64,000 bases of DNA from Rhipicephalus microplus (lineage: Eukaryota > Arthropoda > Arachnida > Ixodida > Ixodidae), in the NCBI RefSeq assembly GCF_043290135.1, contig NC_134710.1, positions 461,381,376-461,445,375 on the forward strand, given 5' to 3'. The notes below the pieces were generated by a model, which was not told the DNA's origin, searched no databases, and saw nothing but the letters and a program-made list of their open reading frames with translations. Below, one piece after another: positions 20,018 to 30,900 of this stretch; the first letter of the stretch is position 1, and every line of letters begins with the position of its first letter. A program made the position numbers and the translations under genes.

Positions 20018-21496
20018 ATGGAGAACCTTCAAGTGAAGGAACTCATCGAAATTTGTGAGGAACTTGGCACTACTTTGGGCCGTGCGAAACGAAAGCAAGC
20101 GATCTTTGAGATCATGCAGAATGAAGGAGTGTCGGTTGAGGAAGTCGATGAGGCCTGGGAGGATATCAAAGCACGCTGCGAGGAGGCTGGAAGGCGAGAA
20201 GCAGAAGCTCGCGAACGTGAAGAAGCTGAAGGGCGAGAAGTTCGCGAACGTGAAGAAGCTGAAAGAAGCGAACGTCGCGAGCGCGAGGAGGCTGAGAGAC
20301 AGGTACGCCTCGAGTTGAAACGAACAGAATTGGCAATCCTACAGTGTTCGCAGGCACCTAGCGTAGCTTCTCCGACGATTCAGGTCAGTGGTTATAGAAT
20401 TCGGGACCAACTACCACCGTTCGTAGTAGGTGAGGACATGGCGAAGTATCTCGTCAAGTGTGAACACGTCTGGGAGCGAAATGCTTTGGAGCGGTCTCTT
20501 CGGGCGTGGAACCTGTTAGATCTTCTTCCCGGCGAAGTGTCCGACGCGATAACTTGCTTGTCGAGGGAAGCGTTTGAGAGCTATGACGTGGTTAAGGAAG
20601 TGCTCTTGAGACGTTATAAGTTGTCACCCGAGGCTTTCAGGCAAAGGTTCCAGTATGCTAAAAAGGGGAATGAGTGACACGTTGACTTCGCGTTTCGTCT
20701 TAAAGCTGATTTAATTGAATGGCTCAAGGGCTAAGGTGTTTATGACGACCGCGGTAAAGTGTAGAATGCATTGCATTGGAGGAATTCTACCGCTAGATCG
20801 AGGAGGATGTCAAACTTTGGCTGCAGGACAAACTTGGTGAAATAAAGCTAAACAAGGCAGCAGAGTTAGCTTAGGAGTATTATACTCGCCGAAAGTTGCA
20901 TAGCAGAGCAGTGCGCGTTGAAAAGAATGAAAGAAAAGAGGGCTTTTTCAAAGAAACCTGATAAATGGAAACCCGCTCCGCACCGTAAGTTCAAGAAGGA
21001 CTCGTCTCTCACGAAGGACACTGCAGGCGAAGGGCAAACGGAAGCGGGAAAATCGAGTGAGGTTCCCAAACAACTTACTGATACCACACGGGCGTTTGAA
21101 TCACAGAAGCCGCTAATCTGCTACAACTGCAAAAAGGAAGGGCACATCGCGATAAACTGTAAGCAGAAGTTTGCTTTTGCAACAATCCGAGAATCAGAAA
21201 AAAACATGCGGTTGTTAGAGCCGTATATCCAAGAAATTAGTGTGAATGGGAAAACTTGTCGAGCACTTCGTGACTCATCGGCAACCATGGACGTTGTCCA
21301 ACTTTCATTGGTGTCTGCGGATGACTTTACAGGTGAATGCGCGTGGATCAGGCAAGTCACCGAGGAGCAGAGTGCTTGCTTACCAATCGCTACGGTTGTT
21401 ATTGAAGGCCCGTTCGGTAAGCTTCGCACCGAAGCGGCTGTGTCTGCCGGGCTTCCCCATCATTTTCCTTATCTTTTCTCTAACAATTCAGAGTAG
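20018..21496 (+). pseudogene. Element B gag and protease region
   Basis: The ATG at 20018 opens 219 codons: an N-terminal helical segment (ENLQVKELIEICEELGTTLG), a charged coiled coil of repeated REREEAE (residues 60-100), then the capsid-like region (YRIRDQLPPFVVGEDMAKYL to EAFRQRFQYAKKG). A TGA at 20675-20677 ends the frame; related sequence continues with several stops. A second frame (20918-21496) has the CCHC knuckle CYNCKKEGHIAINC and then a retropepsin-like segment VNGKTCRALRDSSATMDVV, with DSS in place of D[ST]G. Gag would package the RNA and the protease would cut the polyprotein; neither is functional here. Confidence 0.82.
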
Positions 21497-21499
21497 CCT

Positions 21500-22806
21500 C
21501 TCAAAGAGCAGGGTGAATCGTTCTTCCCCAACTTAGCGCACATGGCCCTCACGCGATCGCAAGCGCGGAAGCTTTCGCGGGAGCTTGATCTTGTTCAATT
21601 TGGGGAAACAAGTTCAAAAGCAGCAGATATGTGTGACCTTGGCCGCGAGTAGACGAAATCTCAGACACTAAATTCTCCGTATGAGTCATTTGAGCAGTCA
21701 CTCGAGCGGCCCGTCGCCGAAGCGACTGGCGCGGTTTCCGTAGCAGGGGGAGACGACATGGCGCCATGGAGTCAGAGCGAGAGGGGTGCAACGCTCTCGC
21801 CTATAGCAGAAAGTTAGAGTGAACTGTCGAGGGTTGATCGAGAAACGCTCATTCGAGAGCAGCCTGAGGACCTCTCGATAAAAACGCTAATGGAAAGCGT
21901 AAACTTGGGAAAAACAAAAAAGAATGTTTCTTTTTTTGATAAAGCAGGGCTTTTGTTTCGGAGCTACACAAATTCGCAAGGTCGCAGCTCTTGAGCAGCT
22001 CTTGGTGCCATGAGCAGCTCTTGGTGCCACAAAAGTATCTTCGCCAACTATTGGAACTGGCTCATGAAAACGCATGGGCAGGGAACCTCGGCATAAAAAA
22101 AGACTAAGGCTAGAGTTTCCCTTGAGTTTTATTTCCGAAATGCTGGAAGGATATCGAAGACTTTGTACGCTCATGCGACACTTGTCAGAGAGCGGGGAAA
22201 TCCACGGACACGTGGAGGGCACCCATGAAGCTTGTGCCAATTATCACAGAACCTTTTCGGCGCCTAGTAATTGATATCGTCGAGCCACTAGCATAGTCAA
22301 GGCAAGGTTGTCGGTACATCCTGACGGCTCTCTGTGTAGCCACAAAATTTCCGGAAGCAATACTACTTAAGGAGCTCAATTCCCCTCATGTCGTGGATGC
22401 ACTGCTATCTATATTTGCCCGCGTCGGATTTCCTTCTGAAATTCAATGCGACAATGGTAGTGTCTTCACCAGCTGCCTTGCCTCTACCTTTATGAATAAA
22501 TGCGGAATAAAAGTAGTACACAGCTCGATCCATCACCCGCAATCTAATCCAGTAGAGCGTATGCATTCCATTCTGAAACGGATACTGAGAGCTCTTTGCT
22601 ACGAGCACAAATGCGACTGGGAAGCGTGTATTCCTCCTGCTATGTTCGCTTTGAGATCAGCTCCTCATGAGAGCACTGGTTTTAGCCCTGCAGAGCTTGT
22701 CTATGGCAGAGTTTGAGAACACCATTGCGGATGCTGCGCGAGTCCTGGGAGTGTTTCATTGAGCACCCTAATGTAGTTGCAGATGTTCTAGACCTCCTTC
22801 AGAGGC
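21500..22806 (+). pseudogene. Element B integrase zinc finger and catalytic core
   Basis: A broken frame downstream of protease leads to the zinc finger (HENA, then SCDTCQRAGK near 22170-22200). The core begins RLVIDIVEPLA (first Asp, near 22270) and the clean frame 22393-22716 carries IQCDNGSVF (second Asp) and HHPQSNPVERMHSILKR (Glu). I count 34 residues between the second Asp and the Glu, one fewer than DD35E. The end has FALRSAPHESTGFSPAELVYG, a standard Ty3/gypsy integrase block. A small tandem duplication (AGCAGCTCTTGGTGCC) sits at 22009-22040. Confidence 0.8.
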
Positions 22807-24610
22807 TTGGAAAAAACGAAAGATCTAGCGGAAAGCCACAAGAAGGCTGCACAAGTGTTGTCGAAGGATTACTACGACAAATCGGCGAAGAAGCGTGCTT
22901 TTGAAGTTGGTAGTCAGGTAATGCTGCTACGGCCGTCCAAAAAGAACAAGCTTGAGGTTCATGGGGAAGGGCCCGCCAAAGTAATATTGAAGCTTTCTGA
23001 TACCAATTATGAAGTGAAATTAGGAAGATGGCCGAACAAAATTCACCACAGTAACTTGATGAAACCATATGTTCAGCGTCAAGCGGTCGTAAATCTGCTG
23101 TTGAATGCTTCAGAGAAAGAGAGAGCAGAAATTTTGAGTTGTAGTGATGTAATCGAAAGGGGATCGGAGGTAATCTTGGAGCAGTTGAACCTAGAGCCTA
23201 GGTTAAGTGAAGTCCGAAAGGAGGACCTGAGAAGGATTGTTTCCGAATTTGAAGACGTGTTTTCGGACCGTCCCAGAAACACGACGGTGATCGAACACGC
23301 TATCGAGCTAACTTGTGGGGAGCCAATCCGTAGCAAGCCGTATCGTTGTTCCCCTGTGCAAAAGCAGATCATGAAAGAGGAGATCGATAAAGTGCTGGAG
23401 TTGGGAGTCATAGTACCGGGGGAGAGTGTCTATACATCCCCTCTAATATTGGTTCAGGTGCCAGAAAAAGATCCGAGGCCATGCATCGATTATCGGCGTC
23501 TTAGCGCCATAACACGCGACCAAACTTACGCGATACCAAACCTAGAGGAGAGGGTGGAAACTGTGTCACAGTGCAGCAATAATTCCACGTTAGACCTCGT
23601 GCGAGGGTATTGGCAAGTCCCCCTTAAAGAGCGTGCTAGCCGCTATGCCGCATTTGTTTCTCCATTTGGCACGTATTGTCCACTTAAGCTGAGCTTTGAT
23701 TTGAAAAATGCACTTTTTTGTTTTTCAGGCTTAATGAACCACGTTCTTAAAGGCCTTTCTGACTTTGCTCTGCCGTATCTTGACGATGTCGCCATCTTCT
23801 CTAACAGCTGGGAAGAACATGTCGAGCATTTGCGCGTCGTGTTGAATAGGTTGAAAGAGGCTGGTCTTACCGTGAAACCTACTAAATGTCACCTAGGGTG
23901 CGGCGAGGTGTCTTACCTGGGGCACGTTGTGGGGCGTCGCCGGCATAGACCTTCAGAAATTAGGGTAGCCGCCGTCGTGAACTATCCACGACCAACCACA
24001 AAATCTGAGATAAGGGCATTCTTGGGCCTGGCTGGATACTATCAGTATTACGTGCAAAATTACTCTAGCATTGCCAGCCCTCTAACTGATGCACTTCGAA
24101 AATCCGAGCCGGTTAAAGTGGTATGGGACTCAGAAAAGGAGAATTCGTTTTGCCAGCTAAAACAGGCCCTAAGCGAAAAGCCCGTTCTCATGGCACCCAA
24201 TTTCTTCAAGAGATTTGTGATTCAATGCGACGCGAGTGATCGCGGCATGGGAGCTGTATTGTGCCAGGAAGACAGTGCTGGTAACGAAAGGCCAGTTTTG
24301 TATTTAAGTCGAAAACTCAGTGGCAGGGAAGAGGCATACAGTACCTCTAAAAAGGAATGCGCTTGCCTCGTGTTATGTCTCCAGTTCGAGGTTTGTGGTT
24401 GATACGGACCACTGTCCTCTAACTTAGTTAAATAACATGTCACCTAAAAGTGGCCGGTTGCTGAGGTGAAGCATAATACTCCAACAGCACAACTTTGACG
24501 TTCGCTACAAAAAAAGAAAGCTAAACGCTAATGCAGACGCATTGAGCCATGCGTTTAGTTGGTACCTTCTCCACCTTTCGGTTTCTCGCTGGCGACTAGG
24601 GGCAAAATTT
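22807..24610 (+). pseudogene. Element B integrase C-terminus, reverse transcriptase and RNase H
   Basis: One open frame of 531 aa from 22807 to 24402. Residues 1-90 finish the integrase: DYYDKSAKKRAFEVGSQVML, then a GPY/F-like segment HGEGPAKVILKLSDTNYEV and KIHHSNLMKPY. After a linker the RT begins at residue 170 (IRSKPYRCSPVQKQIMKEEI), with CIDYRRLSAITRDQTYAIP, LDLVRGYWQVPLKERAS (catalytic Asp), FSFxx-type block altered to LSFDLKNALFCFSGLMN, and LPYLDDVAIFSNSWEEHVEH. RNase H follows: FVIQCDASDRGMGAVL and YSTSKKECACLV. A frameshift near 24385 and two Trp codons turned into TAG and TGA break the last part (VDTDHCPLT, then DVRYKK and NANADALSH near 24550). Confidence 0.9.
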
Positions 24611-25139
24611 TGACATCATCACGACCTTAGCTGAGCGCTCTCGTCCAGAGTGAGCTCAAGGAGCCAACTTTATGTTGTGTTCTATTTCGTTACGTTGTTG
24701 TACGTGTAAAAAAATTAGTTCACATTTTAAGAGTCTTGTGTCCCACATGTGCCTCTTGATATAGAGGGAACCTAATTCCGATAGACACGTAGCCGGGTAT
24801 ATCTTGTAATATACTTTGTCTGGTGTTCTGTCAGGTGACCGAGGGCACTTGCTTCTGTCGTGTGTTGTCTGTTGTCGAACCGTTTCTGACAAGTTGCAGA
24901 ACCATCCACAAGTGCTGAAACCAAAGATGGTCAGAAGAGACGAGCGAAGCTGGCCGACAAGTTGTGGCGACAAGCCAGTGGAGCTGGGATCCGTCCTCAA
25001 TAATGGGATGTGTTCCCGGAACGAAGTCTGGAGCTGCATTCTCCCCATGGCCCTGGAGGCGAACCTGAAGGGACCTGGCGAACGAGCGCGCCTGACATCC
25101 GAGCCACGTGGAAGCAGCTCGTCTTTCCGGCGCATTGTC

Positions 25140-25154
25140 TGGCGGCGGGGGTGC
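25140..25154 (+). promoter_or_regulatory. Polypurine tract of element B
   Basis: TGGCGGCGGGGGTGC directly before the 3' LTR. Confidence 0.6.
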
Positions 25155-25759
25155 TGTTATGCCTGCGAGTACATAGCCAGCGAGCCCGTCGAGCAAGCAA
25201 TCGGCGCCTTCCTGTCTGGCGAGTCTGACACAATGCACGGCGACGTCACTCGTCCCTGGGTGCAGCCACGTGCAGCGCAGCGGCTCCAGATTCGATGAGC
25301 AAGACGCGGCCCAGCGGCAACCTCATTGGAGGATTCTTACCTCACGACCAGCGGCGCTTCTGGTTGGACATTTGGTTACTCAAAGAATCCACCCGGCGCA
25401 TATAAAAGAAGTCATGCGGTGCGTCGCGAGCAGCAGACCTATGTGTTAGAGAGGAGAGCTCGGCTCTTCGGGTCTAAGCTGCCGGCCCCAGTGCCGAATT
25501 TGTAACGCTTCTGTATATATGCTCTATATAAACCTTGTTTAACTCACCGTCGTCTCGTCCGCTCGTCTATCAGCTCTGCGCAGAAGCAGTCGCGAGCTGA
25601 GAAACCTACGCTACCAAACGGCTGGTGACCTTCTCGGCGGAGTGCGAAGCAGTGGCGCCTTCGGGACCGTGTTGGCGTCACCGTCTTTCGTAAACAGTCG
25701 TTGCAGTGGTGAGATTCGTGGCGCCCTTCATAACGTCGTCGGAGGCGCTCTTCGCAACA
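25155..25759 (+). repeat. 3' LTR of element B
   Basis: 605 bp, TGTTATGCCTGCGAGTAC to CTTCGCAACA, with a TATA box TATAAAAG at 25401-25408. It has a larger U3 deletion than the other copies. Confidence 0.85.
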
Positions 25760-26056
25760 GGTCGGAATCCTCCAATGGAGTCGCCACTGGGCCGCGTCAT
25801 TCTCATCGAATCTGGAGCCGCTGCGCTGCACGTGGCTGCACCCAAGGACGAGTGACGTTGTCACGCATTGCGTCAGACTCACCAGACTGGAAGGCGCCGA
25901 TTGCTTCGACGAGTCGCTGTGCGTGCGCGATGGAAAGGCACCACCGCGCGATGACGCCGTTGAGTTGTTAGCGTCGGGCGGGCTCGCGTAGTGGCCTTGA
26001 CACAGATTGTCTTTGTCAAAGGCATGGACGTTCGGTGCGGACTCGCAGGCATAACA
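25760..26056 (-). repeat. Piece C: first part of an LTR, inverted, abutting element B
   Basis: Reads on the minus strand from TGTTATGCCTGCGAGTCC (26056) to ATTGGAGGATTCCGACC (25760). It is the missing first part of the 5' LTR of B, placed at the far end of B and inverted. It is directly followed on the plus strand by CCCT, the same four bases as at 14314. Confidence 0.85.
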
Positions 26057-26060
26057 CCCT

Positions 26061-26500
26061 GCCCCTTTTCGTTGAGAACCCTTATTCAACGGTTTCACAT
26101 CGACAAACTATCTTGTGCCTTGTGCTGGGCGCAGAAGATGCAATGTCAGGGTCGCTGCACCGCTACCACCTACGGATGGCGAAACCAACTCAGCAACTCT
26201 CCCATTGTATTCGTGACGGGCGAGAAGGCCGTAAGAAAATAAGCGCGCGCAAGTGCAGTCTAGCCCGGCCGTGGCTCCACATATACCACGGAGGAAGAAA
26301 AGGTGCGTTTCGGCGCGTTTCAAAGCAGAAGCAGAACTTCAGAAGCCGTCATGTCCGCCAGAGAACTCGGATTTATTGGATTACCAGCAGCGACTGTTGG
26401 TGAGAATGGTAACCACTCTCCTACCTCTTTTGCTGGGCCCCCTGGGTTGTTAGGCTAGCGCAGAGCTGGTAGCGTAGCCTCGTCTCAGTAGGGCTGCCAC
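26061..26500. other. 5' region of the following LINE, no gene
   Basis: Sequence between the compound LTR element and ORF1. It may be the LINE 5' UTR. No clear domain. Confidence 0.35.
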
Positions 26501-27816
26501 GTGGAAGGCCTGGATGGTAGCGCCCTCGCGGGTTCTCTGATGACGTTTGCCGGTCGTGTACCGAAAGGTACGACCAACCTGGAGCTCGCTAAGGCGTTCC
26601 TCGAACGCTTTAACGGGAATGACTTGAAATCCGTAAAGGATTTCGGAGGTAGTACCTTTGAGGTTACATTCAGAAACAAGGTCACGGTCGATCGCTTCTT
26701 CGCTGATTCCGTGACCATTAAGGTCAAAGGAACCGATATTCGCTTTGAATATCGAGGGCGGCGGGCAGTTTCTGTCCGCGTATATAAGTATTCTGCCGAC
26801 GCCAGCGACAAAGTTCTCAGCCGAGCACTTGAGGTCTACGGCAAGGTGCAGAATATCTCGAACGATAATTTTACCAGTCTCCGGATTACAACCGGAAACC
26901 GACGGGCTCGCATGGAGCTTCGTTCTCCCGTGCCCAACATCACTCATGTGGACGGGCACGTCGTTCGGTGCGAGTACGACGGCGTCGTGCGCTTGTGTCG
27001 CAAGAGCAGGCTACCGGGTCATGAAAGGAAGACGTGGGCCACGCCGTGGTGCGCATGGTGCCAGCAGTGGGGGCATCCCACCTGCGACGCGCCTTGAAAG
27101 TGCTGCGGCGGGGATCACCTTCCACACTTCTGCAAGCAGAGGCTGTACTCGGAGGCAGCCACGCGGCCCAGTGCGCCGCAGGTCGAGCCTCCAACCGCGG
27201 TCAGTACAAAGGTTCAGGGCACACCAGCGCCTACGATCTCGGACAAAGGGGAGCAGGGCGAAGTTATTCAGGCGGCACCAGGAGAAGCCGAGGTGCAAAA
27301 AGGCGGAGAGAAGGAGCCAGGACCCGTCGAGGCCCCTCTCACCGCTTCTAAAAAGCCGGCGCAGTGCGCCGACACACCCATGCAAGCACAGAAACGTGTC
27401 CAGGTGCAAAAAGAGAAGGAAGAGGCTCGCCCCTCAACTTCTAACCAGGCAGCGCAACCCGCTCTCCCTTTCCCCGCGGTGGCGAGAAGGTGCCTCCCAC
27501 CCCAGTTGTGAATGGGCGAGAGAGGTCACCTCGAGGCACTGCGCCATGCTCCCGACCGGGTTGAAGAAATTAGGTGCCTTTTCTCATCTTCTATCCACTA
27601 CCACCACCACCACCTCGTCGTCGCAAGCGTGGCGACAGCCGAGCACGGACAGCGGCGGCCGCGAGGGAAAGGTCAACGTCTGATTCTAGCCGTTCGGAGA
27701 GCGCCTCGCCCGAGTGCCACGCAGCAACCGCAGTGGTGGACGACGATTCGTCGTCATCTACCACTGTGGAGGACTCGGAGATGGACGCAGGGAGCCCGGC
27801 TCCGTGCGACCTCTGA
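26501..27816 (+). pseudogene. L1/Tx1-like LINE ORF1 with cysteine knuckles
   Basis: ORF1 protein, presumably RNA-binding. The frame from about 26501 (no ATG; the true start may be upstream) has an RRM-like N-terminal part and a C-terminal series of cysteine motifs: CRKSRLPGHERKT, then WCAWCQQWGHPTC, an in-frame TGA at 27096-27098 two residues past that block, then CCGGDHLPHFC. A Pro/Lys/Glu-rich tail follows to 27511, and an acidic Ser-rich stretch in another frame to 27816 (SSSSTTVEDSEMDAG) may be its displaced end. Near 27565-27625 the tail contains AGAAATTAGGTGCC plus CCA repeats, also found at 3985-4030 in reverse. Confidence 0.65.
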
Positions 27817-27989
27817 AAGTCGGTCGCGTGCGACTGTTCCGACCTTTCGGACTCGTCGTACCCGTCCACACCTGTCTCTCCCGTCGTGGGAGAGCCCGTA
27901 GCTTAGCTCGCGATCGGCATATAGCCGTTCATTTCGCCCTTCTGTTCGCCTCTTTCACGCAACTCGCGCAATTTTTCTAATCTCTAACT

Positions 27990-30900
27990 ATGGCCTTTCT
28001 TTCTCTCAGTATCGCTTCTTTCAACTGTCGCGGCCTCTATCACTCCGCTAAACAAAACGCAGTCATCGAGCTAGCTCGTGCTAGAAAGGTAGATATCCTC
28101 GTACTACAGGAAACTTATGTCCATCGACTCAGTCAGATCACGTCCTTCGTCGCGACGTTTGGCACGAGGTCCTACTGGGGTTTCGGCACGAGCGGTTCGC
28201 GGGGAGTGGCTATCGTTTTGATGCCGCGCTTCATGGGTTCCGTGCTGCGCTACTTCAGGGACACTGATGGCCTTCTAATGTGGATGGATCTCAATTCTGG
28301 CGTTCGCATCGTAAACGTGTACGCTCCAAACAACTTCCGCTCACCGAAAGATTTCTTTGCCGCATTGGATAACCACCTAGTCGGCCCCTCTCGAGTCGTA
28401 CTAGTGGGGGATTTCGATTGCGTGCTAGATCGTATTGACCGACGAACGTTCAGAGGAACCCCTCCGAAATGGACAGACAGGCGTGGCGAAGCGTACTGCG
28501 CGAGCTGGTCGACGAGCTGGGGCTGATCGATGCTTGGCGCTCTTCGGCCGGCCCAGTCAGGAATGACTACTGGTAGGAGCGCGCAAAGCAGGATCGACCG
28601 CTTTTACGTCTCGCCGTCACTGGCTCCCAGTATGCATTCCTCGTGGTTAGTCTCCTCGGCTTTAAGCGACCATTGCCTCCTTATTTTAAGGCTCACCGGC
28701 ACAGACATCGCTGCTCAGAGTAAGCGGCCGTGGCGCCTACACGCCCGGCTTCTAAAAGACAGAGAAATACTCGTCGACATGGCGCGTTTAATACAGTGCA
28801 AGGTACACGAAGAGAGAGCTAGACGGCGACAAGTGGGATGAAGTGAAGGCCGACGCCGCGGAATGCTTACGGTCGTGGGGCAAGCGCCGAGCGCGGGAGG
28901 AACACGCGGAGATCAGAATTATCTCCGGTGTGATACCCCTGTTGTCTCGGCCGGAGTCAACCGGTCCTGGCATTGCGTCCGCGCCGGCTACGCTTCGTAA
29001 AGAGCTAGGAGTAGCGCTCCAGCGACGCTGGGATGGCCTCAAGGCCGTCACTCGCGCTGAGAGATGGGAAATGAAGGCATGGTGTACGCTCTTAGAAAAA
29101 AGGTGGTGGTACTTGCTAACTTTGGGGTAGTAATGGTTTGTCACGTATGTTACAGCCCTGGTAGTAAGCGCAGTTAGTAACAGCAAGGGTGGTAACAGTT
29201 ACTACCTCTGTTACTACCAGCAGTTTGTAACTGTTACTACCCGAGCCGTTACCACCCAGGGGTAGTAACTTTTAGAGGTTTCAAAAGAATTAGTAACCGA
29301 AGCTATCTAGTTCAATAGTTTGGGCATATTTCTCCACTGCTAATGTTGGCTAATTAAGGCCTTATTACCACACAAAGCCGGGTAAGAAGCGTGGTGTGCC
29401 TTGAATATAGACCAAACAGGTTCTTTATTTTTCACGTATACATGCAGTAAGCAGTAAGCGTGGTGCATATATAGCCCCTACTTCGCAGGCGCATGTCTGG
29501 CACAGAGGAGCACTTGCGTTTCAGGAGGAATTATAATAAATATAAACCTATAACACTATATTGTACTACTTGGTTACGTGTGTCTCGTGACGTAGCACAA
29601 GACCTTTAATCAGCCTTAGTTATAAAACATTATATGTTATATTTATATATTACAAAATGGCCACGAAAATGCATTATGTACAGTGGCCGGAACAAGGTAC
29701 TAAACTCATTCTCAGTGCATTTGAATGCTTCACACGACTAATATATCATCGTTTAAAAGGCAAGAATCGTTTTGGGGGTTTGACGCGCCAAAACAAGGAT
29801 GATATTTGGAGAGATGCCGCAGTGGAATAACTGTGACTGTCCTCGAGGCTAATTGTGATCATCTGGTTATTTTGATTTGCCGGTCTTTTTGATGTTTGCT
29901 GTAATCTACTAAGTTTGTTGTAATTGTCTATTACCGCGCGTCTAGCACTTGATTATGGTTCGTTCACTTGTACTTCTCCGTTTAGACAATGATCAGACTG
30001 AAGTTTACATATCTCGGTTGAGTAATTTAGCGCGAAATGTATTTTCATTATCTATGTGTACCTTCTGCGTCATTTTTCCGTTTAGTGATAATACGTTGAG
30101 ACGATTGCTCTCATAAATGATCAGAATCGCATTCACACACTATTTTGGAATGGGGCAAGAAAGGTAGTAACGGCTGCAGTTACTACCTCTTTCATTTCAG
30201 TTACTAACTGCTTACTGACGTAGGTAGTAAAGATGTCTCAAAATGTTAGTAACGGTAGCAGCTAGTAACTGTTTACTAACGTAGGTAGTAAACAGGTAGC
30301 AAAAGGGTAGTAACGGTCAAAAAGGTAGTAACTACTGCAGTTACTACCTATTCGCTTGCAGTTGCTACCTTTTCACTAACTTTTTTTAAGAGTGTAGTCG
30401 AACCATTTTTCGGCGACACTTAGCTAGGACACACACGCCTCTGACGTCCCTCATCGATTTTGAGACAGGTAGCCTAGTGTAAACGCCGGACGGGGTACTT
30501 GAGGTGGCAAAGCGGTTGTACGAGAACCTTTACGCTGAGTCAACTCCGCCCTCGGCCGACTTTCCGTTCGTTAAAAACGATCAGGTATTCAAGCTTTGCG
30601 ACTCCCCCATCGTGGAGGAGGAGCTCCACGCGGCCTTAGTGACTATGAAGCGTAATCGTAGCCCGGGCACCGACGGTTTGACGGTGGAATTTTACGTCAA
30701 ACTGTGGGAAGTGCTCGGGAAGCCTTTCACCGCTCTGGTGAATAGGCTGCTGCGTGAGGTGTCGCTGTTAACGACTCAGAGGAAGGGGCTGATCACTATC
30801 CTTTGTAAGGACGAGTCGAGACGCACCGACCATCGGGCATGGCGCCCCATCACACTACTCAACTGCGACTTCACGCTCATAGCTAAATGCCTGTCTGTTA

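Larger units (their letters stand above)
19291..25759 (+). mobile_element. Element B: Ty3/gypsy-type retrotransposon with INT before RT
   Basis: Plus-strand copy of the same family as A: truncated 5' LTR, PBS, gag (20018), zinc knuckle (21118), protease region (21200), integrase (22000-23070), RT (23300-24000), RNase H (24220-24600), PPT and 3' LTR. RNase H is followed by about 550 bp of noncoding 3' sequence, and no integrase follows RT. This is the Ty1/copia-like order with a Ty3/gypsy-like RT, as described for Gmr1-like elements. Many stops (several Trp to stop) and frameshifts make it inactive. Confidence 0.88.

Noticed and set aside
22807..24402. Element B as a Ty1/copia element because of its gene order
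   Set aside because: The RT and RNase H motifs (CIDYRRL, YLDDVAIFS, FVIQCDAS) and the GPY/F-like integrase tail are of the Ty3/gypsy type.
24656..26098. Frames of 135-184 aa in the 3' region and LTR of element B and piece C
   Set aside because: Same LTR sequence read in other frames; the longest crosses the junction at 25759, so it cannot be an original gene.
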